From assembly GCA_910587695.1 (NCBI GenBank), contig CAJUNC010000002.1:81278-145277 (forward strand): a stretch of 64,000 bases of DNA, in the 5' to 3' direction. Shown here piece by piece: positions 1 to 7,641 of the stretch. The notes under the pieces were generated by a model that saw only the letters and a list, made by a program, of their open reading frames with translations, made no database searches and was not told the origin of the DNA. Source of the DNA: an uncultured Lactobacillus sp. Its GTDB lineage: Bacteria > Bacillota > Bacilli > Lactobacillales > Lactobacillaceae. Positions within the stretch are counted from its first letter, which is position 1, and each line of letters starts with the position of its first letter. A program made the translations under genes and the position numbers.

Positions 1-1082
1 AAGGTATCGCAAATAAAGGTGATCTACCACCAGATACGAAGTACGAATGGAAGACTCCAGTCGATACAACTACACCAGGTGAAAAAGAAGGTACGATCGT
101 AGTGACGTACCCAGATGGCTCGACTGATGAAGTGACAGTGAAAGTGACTGTGACAGAAAACCCAACAGATGCCGATAAGTACGAACCAACAGGTAAAGAC
201 ATCACAACACCAGTAGGTGGAATGCCAAGTGCAGAAGAAGGTATCGCAAATAAAGGTGATCTACCACCAGATACGAAGTACGAATGGAAGACCCCGATCG
301 ATACAACTACACCAGGAGAAAAGACGGGCACGATCGTAGTGACGTACCCAGATGGCTCGACTGATGAAGTAACAGTGACGATCAAAGTAGGTACCGATGC
401 AGATGTCTACGAACCAACAGGTAAAGACATCACAACACCAATAGGTGGAATGCCAAGTGCAGAAGAAGGTATTGCAAACAAAGGCGATCTACCACCAGGT
501 ACGAAGTACGAATGGAAGACCCCGATCGATACAACTACACCAGGAGAAAAGACGGGCACGATCGTAGTGACGTACCCAGACGGCTCGACTGACGAAGTAA
601 CAGTGACGATCAAAGTAGGTATGGATGCCGATAAGTATGAACCTATCACTAAACCAGTTGAAGTTATCCAAGGGCAAGTGCCAAATGCAATGGATGCGAT
701 CGCTAACTTGGGCGAACTTCCAACTGGCACAAAAGTTGAGTGGGTCCAAACACCAGATACCTCAAAAGTGGGTACATTCAAAGCCTTAGTCAAAGTGACG
801 TATCCAGACGGATCTTTTGATATCGTTGAGACCACGATCACAGTCAAAGCAGCTACAACTGCGACAACAACTACACCTAGCCAAAAAGAAGAAGCTCCAG
901 TCGTAGCTACGACGGCTAACAAGCAAACAACATCAATGCCAAGTGCTAATAAGACTGAATTACCACAAACCGGTGATACAGACGAACAGAAAGCAAAAGC
1001 ATTGGGAGCAGCTCTGACAGGTTTAGCTGGACTTGCTGGCTTGGGTGCACTGAAAGGCAAAAAGAAACGCAAAGAAGACTGA
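1..1082 (+). CDS. Rib/alpha-like repeat LPXTG surface protein, C-terminal part
   Basis: The reading frame is already open at base 3, so the gene starts before the window and only its C-terminus is present. It consists of tandem Rib/alpha-type repeats of about 76-79 residues, beginning at about 3, 240, 468 and 696. The last copy is clearly diverged. Each repeat carries a TYPDGS-type strand. A Thr-rich linker follows (about 855-956), then the sorting motif LPQTG at 960-974, a hydrophobic Ala/Gly/Leu segment and a KKKRKED tail. Sortase A would link this protein to peptidoglycan. Rib-like repeats in this family form a stiff stalk that holds an N-terminal adhesin away from the cell wall; the adhesin domain lies outside the window. 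It is followed by a 19-bp bidirectional terminator shared with the convergent uspA-like gene. The family assignment is secure; the ligand is unknown. Confidence 0.93.
   Translation, partial: GIANKGDLPPDTKYEWKTPVDTTTPGEKEGTIVVTYPDGSTDEVTVKVTVTENPTDADKYEPTGKDITTPVGGMPSAEEGIANKGDLPPDTKYEWKTPIDTTTPGEKTGTIVVTYPDGSTDEVTVTIKVGTDADVYEPTGKDITTPIGGMPSAEEGIANKGDLPPGTKYEWKTPIDTTTPGEKTGTIVVTYPDGSTDEVTVTIKVGMDADKYEPITKPVEVIQGQVPNAMDAIANLGELPTGTKVEWVQTPDTSKVGTFKALVKVTYPDGSFDIVETTITVKAATTATTTTPSQKEEAPVVATTANKQTTSMPSANKTELPQTGDTDEQKAKALGAALTGLAGLAGLGALKGKKKRKED
3..860 (+). repeat. Tandem Rib-type repeats, 228-237 bp unit
   Basis: Units begin at about 3, 240, 468 and 696. The first is 237 bp because of a small insertion (TENPT) and the others are 228 bp. 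The first three are nearly identical at the DNA level, with long shared blocks such as the codons for GDLPP and TYPDGS. The fourth is strongly diverged. This implies recent unequal crossing-over within the array. Confidence 0.9.
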
Positions 1083-1109
1083 TATTAGCTGATTTTTGAC
1101 CATAACGTA

Positions 1110-1154
1110 AAAGACATCTTCAAATTCCAACGTTCGGAATTTGAAGATGTCTTT
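1110..1154. terminator. Bidirectional 19-bp stem-loop (copy 1)
   Basis: A perfect 19-bp stem (1110-1128 with 1136-1154) with a 7-nt loop. The left arm begins AAAGACATCTTC and the right arm ends in TCTTT. It lies between the convergent surface-protein and universal-stress-protein genes. A near-copy occurs at 21538-21582, and both copies are followed by the words ATACTAGTTTTT. Confidence 0.8.
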
Positions 1155-1257
1155 ATTTATCATGGAAATACTAGTTTTTTAGTTTGTTCTAATGGCAAGG
1201 CTACGTAAGAGCAATGACAAAAAATGGTATGAGATCTTCATCCATACCAAATTCGCA

Positions 1258-1734
1258 TTATTTTAGATTTTCTGCGGTCGAACGAGCGACCAAAACATCA
1301 CATTTTGCAGCTCTTGTGACATGGGATGCCACTGAACCGGTTACGATCCGATGTAAGAAACTCTTACCAGTCGAACCAACGATGATCATGTCAATGTTGT
1401 ATTCGGGCTGGAAATCTTCGGTGATCACGATCTTAGGATTGCCAAAACGAATATGGACATTGATCTGATCGGTCGTAAAACCGTGCTTTTCAATGAGTTC
1501 TTCACGCAATTTGAGTAAGTAAGCTTCGTTTTCTTGTTCGATCCGATAGATCTGTTCCCCGTCTAAAGCGATCCCGGCGCCACCGTATTCGAGTGAATTG
1601 AGGTCTAAGACACGCAAAATATCTAAATGAGCCTTATTTCTTTTAGTTACATCGATCGCAGTTTTCAACGCTACTTCGGAACCCTTAGAACCATCGATCG
1701 CTACTAATACACGTTCATAATTAAGTGCCATCAT
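1258..1734 (-). CDS. Universal stress protein, UspA family
   Basis: A 158-residue cytoplasmic protein with one Usp domain. The N-terminus (ERVLVAIDGSKGSEVAL) forms the first beta strand and nucleotide loop. The C-terminal part has the ATP-binding signature G-x2-G-x9-G-S: GSTG, then nine residues, then GSVASHV. It therefore belongs to the ATP-binding class of Usp proteins, which help cells survive starvation and stress by mechanisms that are poorly defined. The first two codons are both ATG; AAGGTGATGC lies just upstream, so initiation could be at 1734 or 1731. It appears monocistronic and converges on the Rib-protein gene. Confidence 0.93.
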   Translation of the reverse strand: MMALNYERVLVAIDGSKGSEVALKTAIDVTKRNKAHLDILRVLDLNSLEYGGAGIALDGEQIYRIEQENEAYLLKLREELIEKHGFTTDQINVHIRFGNPKIVITEDFQPEYNIDMIIVGSTGKSFLHRIVTGSVASHVTRAAKCDVLVARSTAENLK

Positions 1735-1803
1735 GCATCACCTTACCTTTATTTCTTTATTTAATGATACTCCCTTGGCTCAAAGATCTGCAAGCGATAT
1801 CCC

Positions 1804-2691
1804 TTACTTGAGTGGGGTCAAACCGCTTATCATTTCCCATAGACAGATAGCAAGCAAGATGTAGAAGGGTAAATTGCAGACAGCGGCTTTTATGACTGTA
1901 CGATCAACTGGGGCGAGTAATTTGTATTGGCGCATTCTAAATTTGCGCCAGAGATAATATAGGCCTAATAATGCCAGCCCGCCGATAATGACGATGTTTA
2001 TGCTAGTAGCTATATTTTCTGGGAAAAGTCTCAAAAAGCGATCCATCAGATCAGCTAAGACCATATTATTAAAAATGTGGACATAGATCGCGTATTTCAA
2101 ACCGTATACAACAGCGATGTATCCTAAAAGTATCCCTAAAATGAATGCGAAAGGTGTCTGGACGATGTTGCCATGGTAGATTCCAAATAAAAAGGCTGAA
2201 AAAATAATTGCAAAGCGGGTGCCATAGCGTTTGAAGTTTTGCAGGAAAAAACCGCGAAATAAGATCTCTTCTCCAAACGGAGCTAGAAATGATCCATAGA
2301 TAAACATCGAGAGCGTTTCAGTGGCTCCAGTGGCACTTTCTTCTTGGCTTTGGGCGCTCAGATGAAATAAGTTTAAGAGCATCTCGATCAAAGCACTATT
2401 GTAGCTGAAAATGACCTGCGTCAGACCTAAAAAGCAGACCCATTGAAAAAATTCTTGTGCAGTTGGTTGACGATAAACATCAAAAAAGTGGCGTTGTGTC
2501 TTTTTATTCGTAGCGACAAAGATGATGAACAATTCGGCTGCGACTGCAAAAAAGTACGGGATGCCACTTTTATCGGTATCTTTTGGATCTAAGATGATAA
2601 GTGCTTCTAAAATAGCGATATTGAATGTTATTAAGCAGGCAAGACCGACCCAAAGTGTCTTTTTGAGATCTTTACATCCAGTTTTTTCCAT
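1804..2691 (-). CDS. CPBP-family intramembrane metalloprotease
   Basis: A 295-residue polytopic membrane protein of the CAAX protease/bacteriocin-processing (CPBP, Abi) family. The catalytic motifs are visible: GEEILFRGF (EExxxR) in the middle, then FGIYHGN, and HIFNNM in a later helix. Together these supply the glutamates and histidines of the metal-dependent active site. Family members cleave prenylated or membrane-bound substrates, and some protect against bacteriocins, but the substrate cannot be read from sequence. No bacteriocin gene lies nearby. The next gene upstream on this strand is the deoxynucleoside kinase; about 57 bp with a small hairpin separate them. Confidence 0.9.
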   Translation of the reverse strand: MEKTGCKDLKKTLWVGLACLITFNIAILEALIILDPKDTDKSGIPYFFAVAAELFIIFVATNKKTQRHFFDVYRQPTAQEFFQWVCFLGLTQVIFSYNSALIEMLLNLFHLSAQSQEESATGATETLSMFIYGSFLAPFGEEILFRGFFLQNFKRYGTRFAIIFSAFLFGIYHGNIVQTPFAFILGILLGYIAVVYGLKYAIYVHIFNNMVLADLMDRFLRLFPENIATSINIVIIGGLALLGLYYLWRKFRMRQYKLLAPVDRTVIKAAVCNLPFYILLAICLWEMISGLTPLK

Positions 2692-2748
2692 ATAACAAAA
2701 CCTTCTTCCATAAAAAATAGAGCTGAGAAAGTGCTCTCAGCTCTATTA

Positions 2749-3495
2749 TCACCCAACTTCATTTAATAATTCAAGATGTTGTTTCTTTAGTTTGGCAAGT
2801 TGTTCTTTACTGATCTTGTTTAGTTCGTAAAGTTTTTCTTCGACTTGTTCCAAGACTGCGATCCGATCAGCCACACTGCCAACAAAATCGTATTTGTCGC
2901 CATCAATGATCAAAAGTGGCGAAGAATCGTATTCTTCCATCCAAACATCGTAATGACGTAAGAGACGTTGGTAGTATTCAACTAAGGAAGGATCACGTTC
3001 GACTAGTTCGTAATCCCGACCACGTTTTTCGATACGCTTTAACATTGTATCGTAGGACACTTTGATCGTGATCATCAAATCAGGTGACTTCTTATGGGAA
3101 GCAAATGGAAGTTCTTCCATCATATTTGAAAGTAAGCTCTTGTAGATGTCGTATTCGACTTCAGTTGCGTTGCCCATTTCGGTGTTCATCTTCATGAAGA
3201 TCTCGTCTTCGTAGATCGAGCGGTCCAAGATATTGTTGTCTTCTTGCATAGCAGCCTTGATCATCGCAAAACGGCGGTTTAAGAAGAATGTTTGCAAGAG
3301 GTAGGCATATGGGTTAGTTGCATCTTTATCGCCAGCAGCGCGCTTTTTAGCGGCGATCTCGTTACCTTTGTAGAAGATAGGTAAAACGGGGTTATCTTTG
3401 ACGGGTTCGTAATATGCTTTAGTGCCTAATTCTTGAGCTAAGATTTCGGTTAAACTCGACTTCCCAGAGCCGATGATTCCTGATAGTGTGATCAA
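2749..3495 (-). CDS. Deoxynucleoside kinase (dAK/dGK type)
   Basis: A 248-residue kinase that phosphorylates deoxynucleosides for salvage into dNTPs. The Walker A motif (GIIGSGKSSL) is at residues 6-15. The DRS motif follows in NILDRSIYEDEIF, and the Arg-rich lid is at RIEKRGRDYEL. The length fits the Lactobacillus deoxyadenosine/deoxyguanosine kinase group, in which dGK and dAK subunits often pair; only one gene is present here. The start is a TTG at 3495, giving the expected MITLSG N-terminus, with AAAGGA upstream. The gene is divergent from a nucleoside deoxyribosyltransferase, and the two form a deoxynucleoside-salvage locus around a palindrome at 3615. Confidence 0.9.
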   Translation of the reverse strand: MITLSGIIGSGKSSLTEILAQELGTKAYYEPVKDNPVLPIFYKGNEIAAKKRAAGDKDATNPYAYLLQTFFLNRRFAMIKAAMQEDNNILDRSIYEDEIFMKMNTEMGNATEVEYDIYKSLLSNMMEELPFASHKKSPDLMITIKVSYDTMLKRIEKRGRDYELVERDPSLVEYYQRLLRHYDVWMEEYDSSPLLIIDGDKYDFVGSVADRIAVLEQVEEKLYELNKISKEQLAKLKKQHLELLNEVG

Positions 3496-3614
3496 AATGA
3501 TTGAAGCATCCTTTCCTATAAGATCTGGTTAGTGTTAAATTATTTAAGTACCTCTACAATCATACTCGGAAATCGATCAAAAATAAAGCTTATCTTGTGT
3601 TTTTTTAAAATTAA

Positions 3615-3630
3615 CCACAACATGTTGTGG
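3615..3630. promoter_or_regulatory. Perfect 16-bp palindrome between divergent dNK and deoxyribosyltransferase genes
   Basis: CCACAACATGTTGTGG is a perfect 16-bp inverted repeat midway between the two divergent salvage genes, a typical operator position. Its outer CACAA...TTGTG arms resemble NrdR-type boxes, but the centre differs from the AT-rich NrdR consensus, so the regulator is unassigned. Confidence 0.55.
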
Positions 3631-3676
3631 GAGTAGGCTTATTGAAGATAGCATAGATCGATCCGATAATAATAAC

Positions 3677-3706
3677 TTGCTTTTGCTGATTTTAGTCACG
3701 TATACT
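3677..3706 (+). promoter_or_regulatory. Promoter of the deoxyribosyltransferase gene
   Basis: TTGCTT at 3677-3682 and TATACT at 3701-3706 with an 18-bp spacer, about 30 bp upstream of the start codon. Confidence 0.5.
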
Positions 3707-3736
3707 GAAAATATACTTAGTTTAGGAGGCCACAAA

Positions 3737-4213
3737 ATGAAATCTGTATATCTTGCATCACCGTTTTTTAGTCCAGCTCAAAAAAGACGGATCGCTAAAG
3801 TTAAAGCTGCTTTGAGCAATAATAAAACGATCGATCCTAAAAATATCTTTATTCCCCATGAACATGAATATAAAGCAGCTGAATTTGGAAGCTTTGAGTG
3901 GCAAAAAGCTACTTTTGGCCTTGATACTAATCAGATCGATGCTAGCGATGTAGTCGTAGCGATCGTGGACTACAAATTAGAAGAGACTAAAGAAAACGAA
4001 CCGGATTCAGGGACAGCCTTTGAGATCGGTTATGCTTATGCGACCAAGACCCCAGTGATCGTTGTGCAATTTGATCCAAAAAAAGAAGTCAACTTGATGA
4101 TCGCCCAAGGTTTGACAGCTTATTTTGATGTTACAAAAGAAGGCTTAGTAGCTTTGGAAGAATATGATTTTGACGAATTGATGCCAAAATTCTGTCCGCG
4201 TCCTGTGATCTAA
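3737..4213 (+). CDS. Nucleoside 2-deoxyribosyltransferase
   Basis: A 158-residue enzyme that transfers the 2-deoxyribosyl group between nucleobases, letting lactobacilli salvage deoxynucleosides. The N-terminus (MKSVYLASPFFSPAQ) is the family signature. The catalytic glutamate lies in DSGTAFEIGYAYA and an aspartate region lies in DASDVVVAIVDY. The start at 3737 is chosen because TAGGAGGCC lies immediately upstream, and the protein then begins at the conserved first strand. It is divergent from the deoxynucleoside kinase, which would phosphorylate the products. Type I (purine-only) versus type II specificity cannot be decided by eye. Confidence 0.93.
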   Translation: MKSVYLASPFFSPAQKRRIAKVKAALSNNKTIDPKNIFIPHEHEYKAAEFGSFEWQKATFGLDTNQIDASDVVVAIVDYKLEETKENEPDSGTAFEIGYAYATKTPVIVVQFDPKKEVNLMIAQGLTAYFDVTKEGLVALEEYDFDELMPKFCPRPVI

Positions 4214-4292
4214 ATAAGTTTGCCTAACTCCTACTTGTGGTAGGGGTTATTTTTTTACTTACTACTTAAAAATAAAGTTTAAAAATATATTT

Positions 4293-4341
4293 CACATTTG
4301 TGGTATTTTACACTTGTAAAGTATCACAAATGTGGTATAAT
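4293..4341 (+). promoter_or_regulatory. Paired operators and promoter of the small HTH gene
   Basis: Two palindromic boxes, CACATTTGTG at 4293-4302 and CACAAATGTG at 4325-4334, each followed by GTAT. They are 32 bp apart, about three helical turns. They bracket a promoter with TTGTAA at 4314-4319 and TATAAT at 4336-4341. The arrangement suggests cooperative autoregulation by the downstream HTH protein. Confidence 0.6.
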
Positions 4342-4364
4342 TATTTTTGTGGAGGTGAGAACCA

Positions 4365-4592
4365 ATGGAGATCGACATCAAAGGTTACCTGCGTGAAAAG
4401 GAATTGAGTATTTATGAGGTATCCAAGAGGTCGGGTTATGGTTATACGACCCTTCATAAATCGTTTAACAAACAACAAACTCGTGCAACTTCCTTGAATT
4501 TGCGTGATCTTGATGCCTTAGCTAGGGCACAACATGCAACGATGTGGCAAGTTTTGCAAGAGCTAGAAGAAAACTATATGAATTGGAAGTAA
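4365..4592 (+). CDS. Small HTH (XRE-like) transcriptional regulator
   Basis: A 75-residue protein that is almost entirely one helix-turn-helix domain. KELSIYEVSKRSGYGYTTLHKSFN is a typical XRE helix 2-turn-recognition helix, followed by LRDLDALARAQ and a C-terminal helix. A strong ribosome binding site (GGAGGTGAG) precedes the ATG. There is no sensor domain, so it may be a constitutive or peptide-gated repressor. Two palindromic boxes flank its own promoter and suggest autoregulation. It lies just before clpL but has its own terminator, so control of clpL is possible but not shown. It could also be an antitoxin-type regulator, but no toxin partner is present. Confidence 0.75.
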   Translation: MEIDIKGYLREKELSIYEVSKRSGYGYTTLHKSFNKQQTRATSLNLRDLDALARAQHATMWQVLQELEENYMNWK

Positions 4593-4615
4593 TGTAGTAT
4601 TGCGATTTATGATTT

Positions 4616-4648
4616 AAAAAGCTCTGGTTGATCGCTTGGGCTTTTTTC
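4616..4648 (+). terminator. Terminator after the HTH gene
   Basis: AAAAAGCTC pairs with GGGCTTTTT around a 13-nt loop, ending in a T run. Confidence 0.6.
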
Positions 4649-4750
4649 TGCAGACAAGTGTTTTTGTTTGCAATGTAAAATTATAAGTTGTATATTACAA
4701 GCGTTATAAATTTAGAAAATTATTTAAGTAAAAAAAGTGAGGGATTATTT

Positions 4751-6898
4751 ATGGCTAGATATACAGATCCATTTGGAGACATGGACGACATTTTTAATCA
4801 ATTATGGGGTAACAACGGTTTAAGTTCAGAAAGTAGCCGTTACATGATCAATGGCCACGAAGTTACACCTGAAGAATTTAGACAATATCGTCAAACAGGT
4901 CGCTTGCCAAACCAAGCACAACAACAAGCTGCGATGCAACAACAAGCTGCAATGCAACAACAAGCCGGCCAACAAGAAGGTAGTGTTTTGCAAAAGCTAG
5001 GTCGTAATTTGACACAAGATGCACGTGAAGGTAAGTTAGATCCAGTTGTTGGACGTAAGAAAGAGATTCAAGAAACAGCTGAGATCTTGGCTCGTCGGAC
5101 GAAGAACAATCCTGTTTTAGTTGGGGATGCTGGTGTTGGTAAGACAGCTGTTGTTGAAGGCTTAGCACAAGCGATCGTGAACGGCGATGTACCAGCTGCG
5201 ATCAAGAATAAAGAGATCGTAAGTATTGATATTTCTTCACTTGAAGCTGGGACACAATATCGTGGTAGTTTTGAAGAAAACATCCAAAACTTGGTCAATG
5301 AAGTCAAAGAAGCTGGTAACATCATTTTGTTCTTTGATGAGATCCACCAAATTTTAGGTGCTGGTTCGACCGGTGGTGATAGTGGTTCGAAAGGATTAGC
5401 TGATATTTTGAAACCTGCATTGTCTCGAGGCGAAATTTCAGTTATCGGTGCAACGACACAAGACGAATATCGTAACACTATTTTGAAAAATGCTGCTTTA
5501 GCACGGCGTTTCAATGAAGTTGTCGTTAATGAACCTACACCAGAAGATACTTTCAAGATCTTGGAAGGTATCCGTAAACTTTACGAAGACCACCACAATG
5601 TTGTCTTACCAGACGATGTTTTGAAAGCAGCCGTTGACTTATCAGTACAATATATCCCACAACGGACATTACCTGATAAAGCGATCGACTTAGTAGATAT
5701 GACTGCTGCTCACTTAGCATCACAACACACAGTTACAGATGCTAAGCAGATCGAAGCCCAGATCAAGAAAGCTAAAGATGAACAACAAGCTGCTGCTGAT
5801 AAGGAAGATTACGAAGAAGCTTTGAATGTTAAAGCTAAGATCGATGAATTAGAAGCAAAATTAAACAGCAATTCAGAAGCACAAAAAGTTACAGCAACAG
5901 TCGATGATGTAGCTCAATCTGTTGAACGTTTGACAGGTATCCCTGTATCTAAGATGGGTGCAAGTGACATCGAACGCTTGCGTAATATCGAAAGCCGTTT
6001 GAAGGGCAAAGTTATTGGCCAAGATGAAGCTGTTGAAGCTGTTTCACGTGCTATCCGTCGTAACCGTGCTGGCTTTGACGATGGTAACCGTCCAATTGGT
6101 TCCTTCTTATTCGTTGGGCCTACAGGTGTTGGTAAGACAGAATTAGCTAAACAATTAGCTTATGACATGTTTGGTAACAAAGATGCGATCATCCGCTTAG
6201 ATATGTCCGAATACTCAGATCGGACAGCTGTTTCCAAGTTGATCGGTACAACAGCAGGTTATGTTGGCTATGATGACAACAGCAATACTTTGACTGAACG
6301 TGTTCGTCGTCAACCATACTCGATCGTTTTGTTAGATGAGATCGAAAAAGCTGATCCACAAGTTATCACCTTGTTATTACAAGTGCTTGATGATGGTCGC
6401 TTAACAGATGGTCAAGGTAATACGGTCAACTTCAAGAACACAGTGATCATTGCAACTTCAAACGCTGGCTTTGGTAACGAAGCTTTGACAGGCGATGAAG
6501 AAAAAGACGAAGAGATCATGAAGAAGTTAGCTCCATACTTCAGACCTGAATTCTTGAACCGTTTCAACGCGGTCATCGAATTCTCACACTTGACTAAGGA
6601 AGACTTGCATCACATCGTTGACTTGATGTTAGCTGATGTAAACCGCAACTTGGCTAAGAAGGGCTTAGACTTAGAAGTTTCTGAACCTGCTAAGGAATTC
6701 TTGATCGAACAAGGTTACGATGAAGCTATGGGTGCTCGTCCATTGCGTCGTGTCATCGAACAACAAATTCGTGATAAAGTAACTGACTTCTACTTGGATA
6801 ACATTGATGTTAAGCATCTAGAAGCCGATATGAAAGATGGAGTTTTAGTTATCGCCGAACGTAAAGAAAATGCTGATGAAACAGAAGCAAAAGACTAA
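4751..6898 (+). CDS. clpL: ATP-dependent Clp chaperone ClpL
   Basis: A 715-residue HSP100 disaggregase. The short N-terminal segment (MARYTDPFGDMDDIFNQLWGNN) and Gln-rich linker are typical of ClpL, which lacks the long N-domain of ClpB and ClpC. Two AAA+ modules follow. The first has Walker A GDAGVGKTA and Walker B ILFFDEIH; the second has Walker A GPTGVGKTE and Walker B IVLLDEIEKA. A short UVR-like coiled middle domain (KEDYEEALNVKAKIDELE) lies between them. ClpL acts as a heat- and acid-stress chaperone in lactobacilli without an obligatory ClpP partner. The start at 4751 gives the conserved ClpL N-terminus; GTGAGGGAT lies just upstream. No clear CtsR box is visible, so stress control is presumed from the family. 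It is followed by a strong terminator. Confidence 0.95.
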   Translation: MARYTDPFGDMDDIFNQLWGNNGLSSESSRYMINGHEVTPEEFRQYRQTGRLPNQAQQQAAMQQQAAMQQQAGQQEGSVLQKLGRNLTQDAREGKLDPVVGRKKEIQETAEILARRTKNNPVLVGDAGVGKTAVVEGLAQAIVNGDVPAAIKNKEIVSIDISSLEAGTQYRGSFEENIQNLVNEVKEAGNIILFFDEIHQILGAGSTGGDSGSKGLADILKPALSRGEISVIGATTQDEYRNTILKNAALARRFNEVVVNEPTPEDTFKILEGIRKLYEDHHNVVLPDDVLKAAVDLSVQYIPQRTLPDKAIDLVDMTAAHLASQHTVTDAKQIEAQIKKAKDEQQAAADKEDYEEALNVKAKIDELEAKLNSNSEAQKVTATVDDVAQSVERLTGIPVSKMGASDIERLRNIESRLKGKVIGQDEAVEAVSRAIRRNRAGFDDGNRPIGSFLFVGPTGVGKTELAKQLAYDMFGNKDAIIRLDMSEYSDRTAVSKLIGTTAGYVGYDDNSNTLTERVRRQPYSIVLLDEIEKADPQVITLLLQVLDDGRLTDGQGNTVNFKNTVIIATSNAGFGNEALTGDEEKDEEIMKKLAPYFRPEFLNRFNAVIEFSHLTKEDLHHIVDLMLADVNRNLAKKGLDLEVSEPAKEFLIEQGYDEAMGARPLRRVIEQQIRDKVTDFYLDNIDVKHLEADMKDGVLVIAERKENADETEAKD

Positions 6899-6930
6899 AA
6901 TTTCTCCTAAACAATGAAATAACACACTTA

Positions 6931-6964
6931 AGCAACCGCCAGTTATTGGCGGTTGCTTTTTTTG
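6931..6964 (+). terminator. Terminator of clpL
   Basis: AGCAACCGCC and GGCGGTTGCT form a perfect 10-bp stem with an 8-base T run. Confidence 0.9.
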
Positions 6965-7002
6965 TATCGAGTAGCTTATGCTTGAGGTGAGGGGGGATAC
7001 TG

Positions 7003-7551
7003 ATGCAGACTAAAATAGAATTTCGTAAACGACAATTAAAAAAATTAGCCAGTGCGACGCTAGAGACTAATGCTTCTGGAAGTAAGTTGGCAGAAAAATT
7101 ATTTACTACAGACATTTGGCAACAAGCGCAAACAGTAGGGCTAACGATGGCAGGCGAACTTGAAGTACCAACTGAGGCGATAAGTATTCAGGCTAAACGT
7201 GAGGGGAAAAAAGTTTTTTATCCGCGTACGTTGCCGAAGCGCCAGATGGTCTTTTTACCAGCAGACATAGAAAAAGATTTTGAGATGAGTAAGTTTGGTG
7301 TCTTAGAACCTAAATATGATGCTAAAAAAGTTCAAACTGATATAGATCTTTTGATCGTTCCGGGCATAGCCTACGCTTTGGACAGCAAGATCCGCTTAGG
7401 TTTTGGTGGAGGTTACTATGATCGCTATTTAAAAGATTTCCCAGGAAATACTGTATCTTTGGTAGCTCCAGCAATGGCTTATCCAACGGCACAGTGGTCA
7501 GTAGATGAATATGATGTTCCACTCCAAACTGTGATCACGCTGACAAACTAA
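7003..7551 (+). CDS. 5-formyltetrahydrofolate cyclo-ligase
   Basis: A 182-residue enzyme (5,10-methenyl-THF synthetase) that converts 5-formyl-THF plus ATP to 5,10-methenyl-THF and returns the storage form to the one-carbon pool. The family signature GFGGGYYDRYL is near residues 130-140, with the LLIVPGIAY strand before it and the basic N-terminus KIEFRKRQLKKL. The length is normal. A GAGGTGAGGGGGG ribosome binding site precedes the ATG. The gene stands alone between terminators and converges on the amino-acid transporter. Confidence 0.94.
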   Translation: MQTKIEFRKRQLKKLASATLETNASGSKLAEKLFTTDIWQQAQTVGLTMAGELEVPTEAISIQAKREGKKVFYPRTLPKRQMVFLPADIEKDFEMSKFGVLEPKYDAKKVQTDIDLLIVPGIAYALDSKIRLGFGGGYYDRYLKDFPGNTVSLVAPAMAYPTAQWSVDEYDVPLQTVITLTN

Positions 7552-7567
7552 AAATTTAGTGCCATAT

Positions 7568-7614
7568 AAATAGCGCGGGCCCCCACCAACATCATGGTGG
7601 AGCTCGCGCTATTT
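7568..7614. terminator. Bidirectional terminator
   Basis: AAATAGCGCG pairs with CGCGCTATTT, with an inner CCACCA/TGGTGG stem. It lies between the convergent cyclo-ligase and transporter genes. Confidence 0.85.
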
Positions 7615-7641
7615 ATTAAGCAACATGTTTTGTGTTACTCA

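Noticed and set aside
407..1072. Long open frame on the - strand across the Rib repeats
   Set aside because: It is a shadow of the repetitive coding sequence with no ribosome binding site and no family resemblance.
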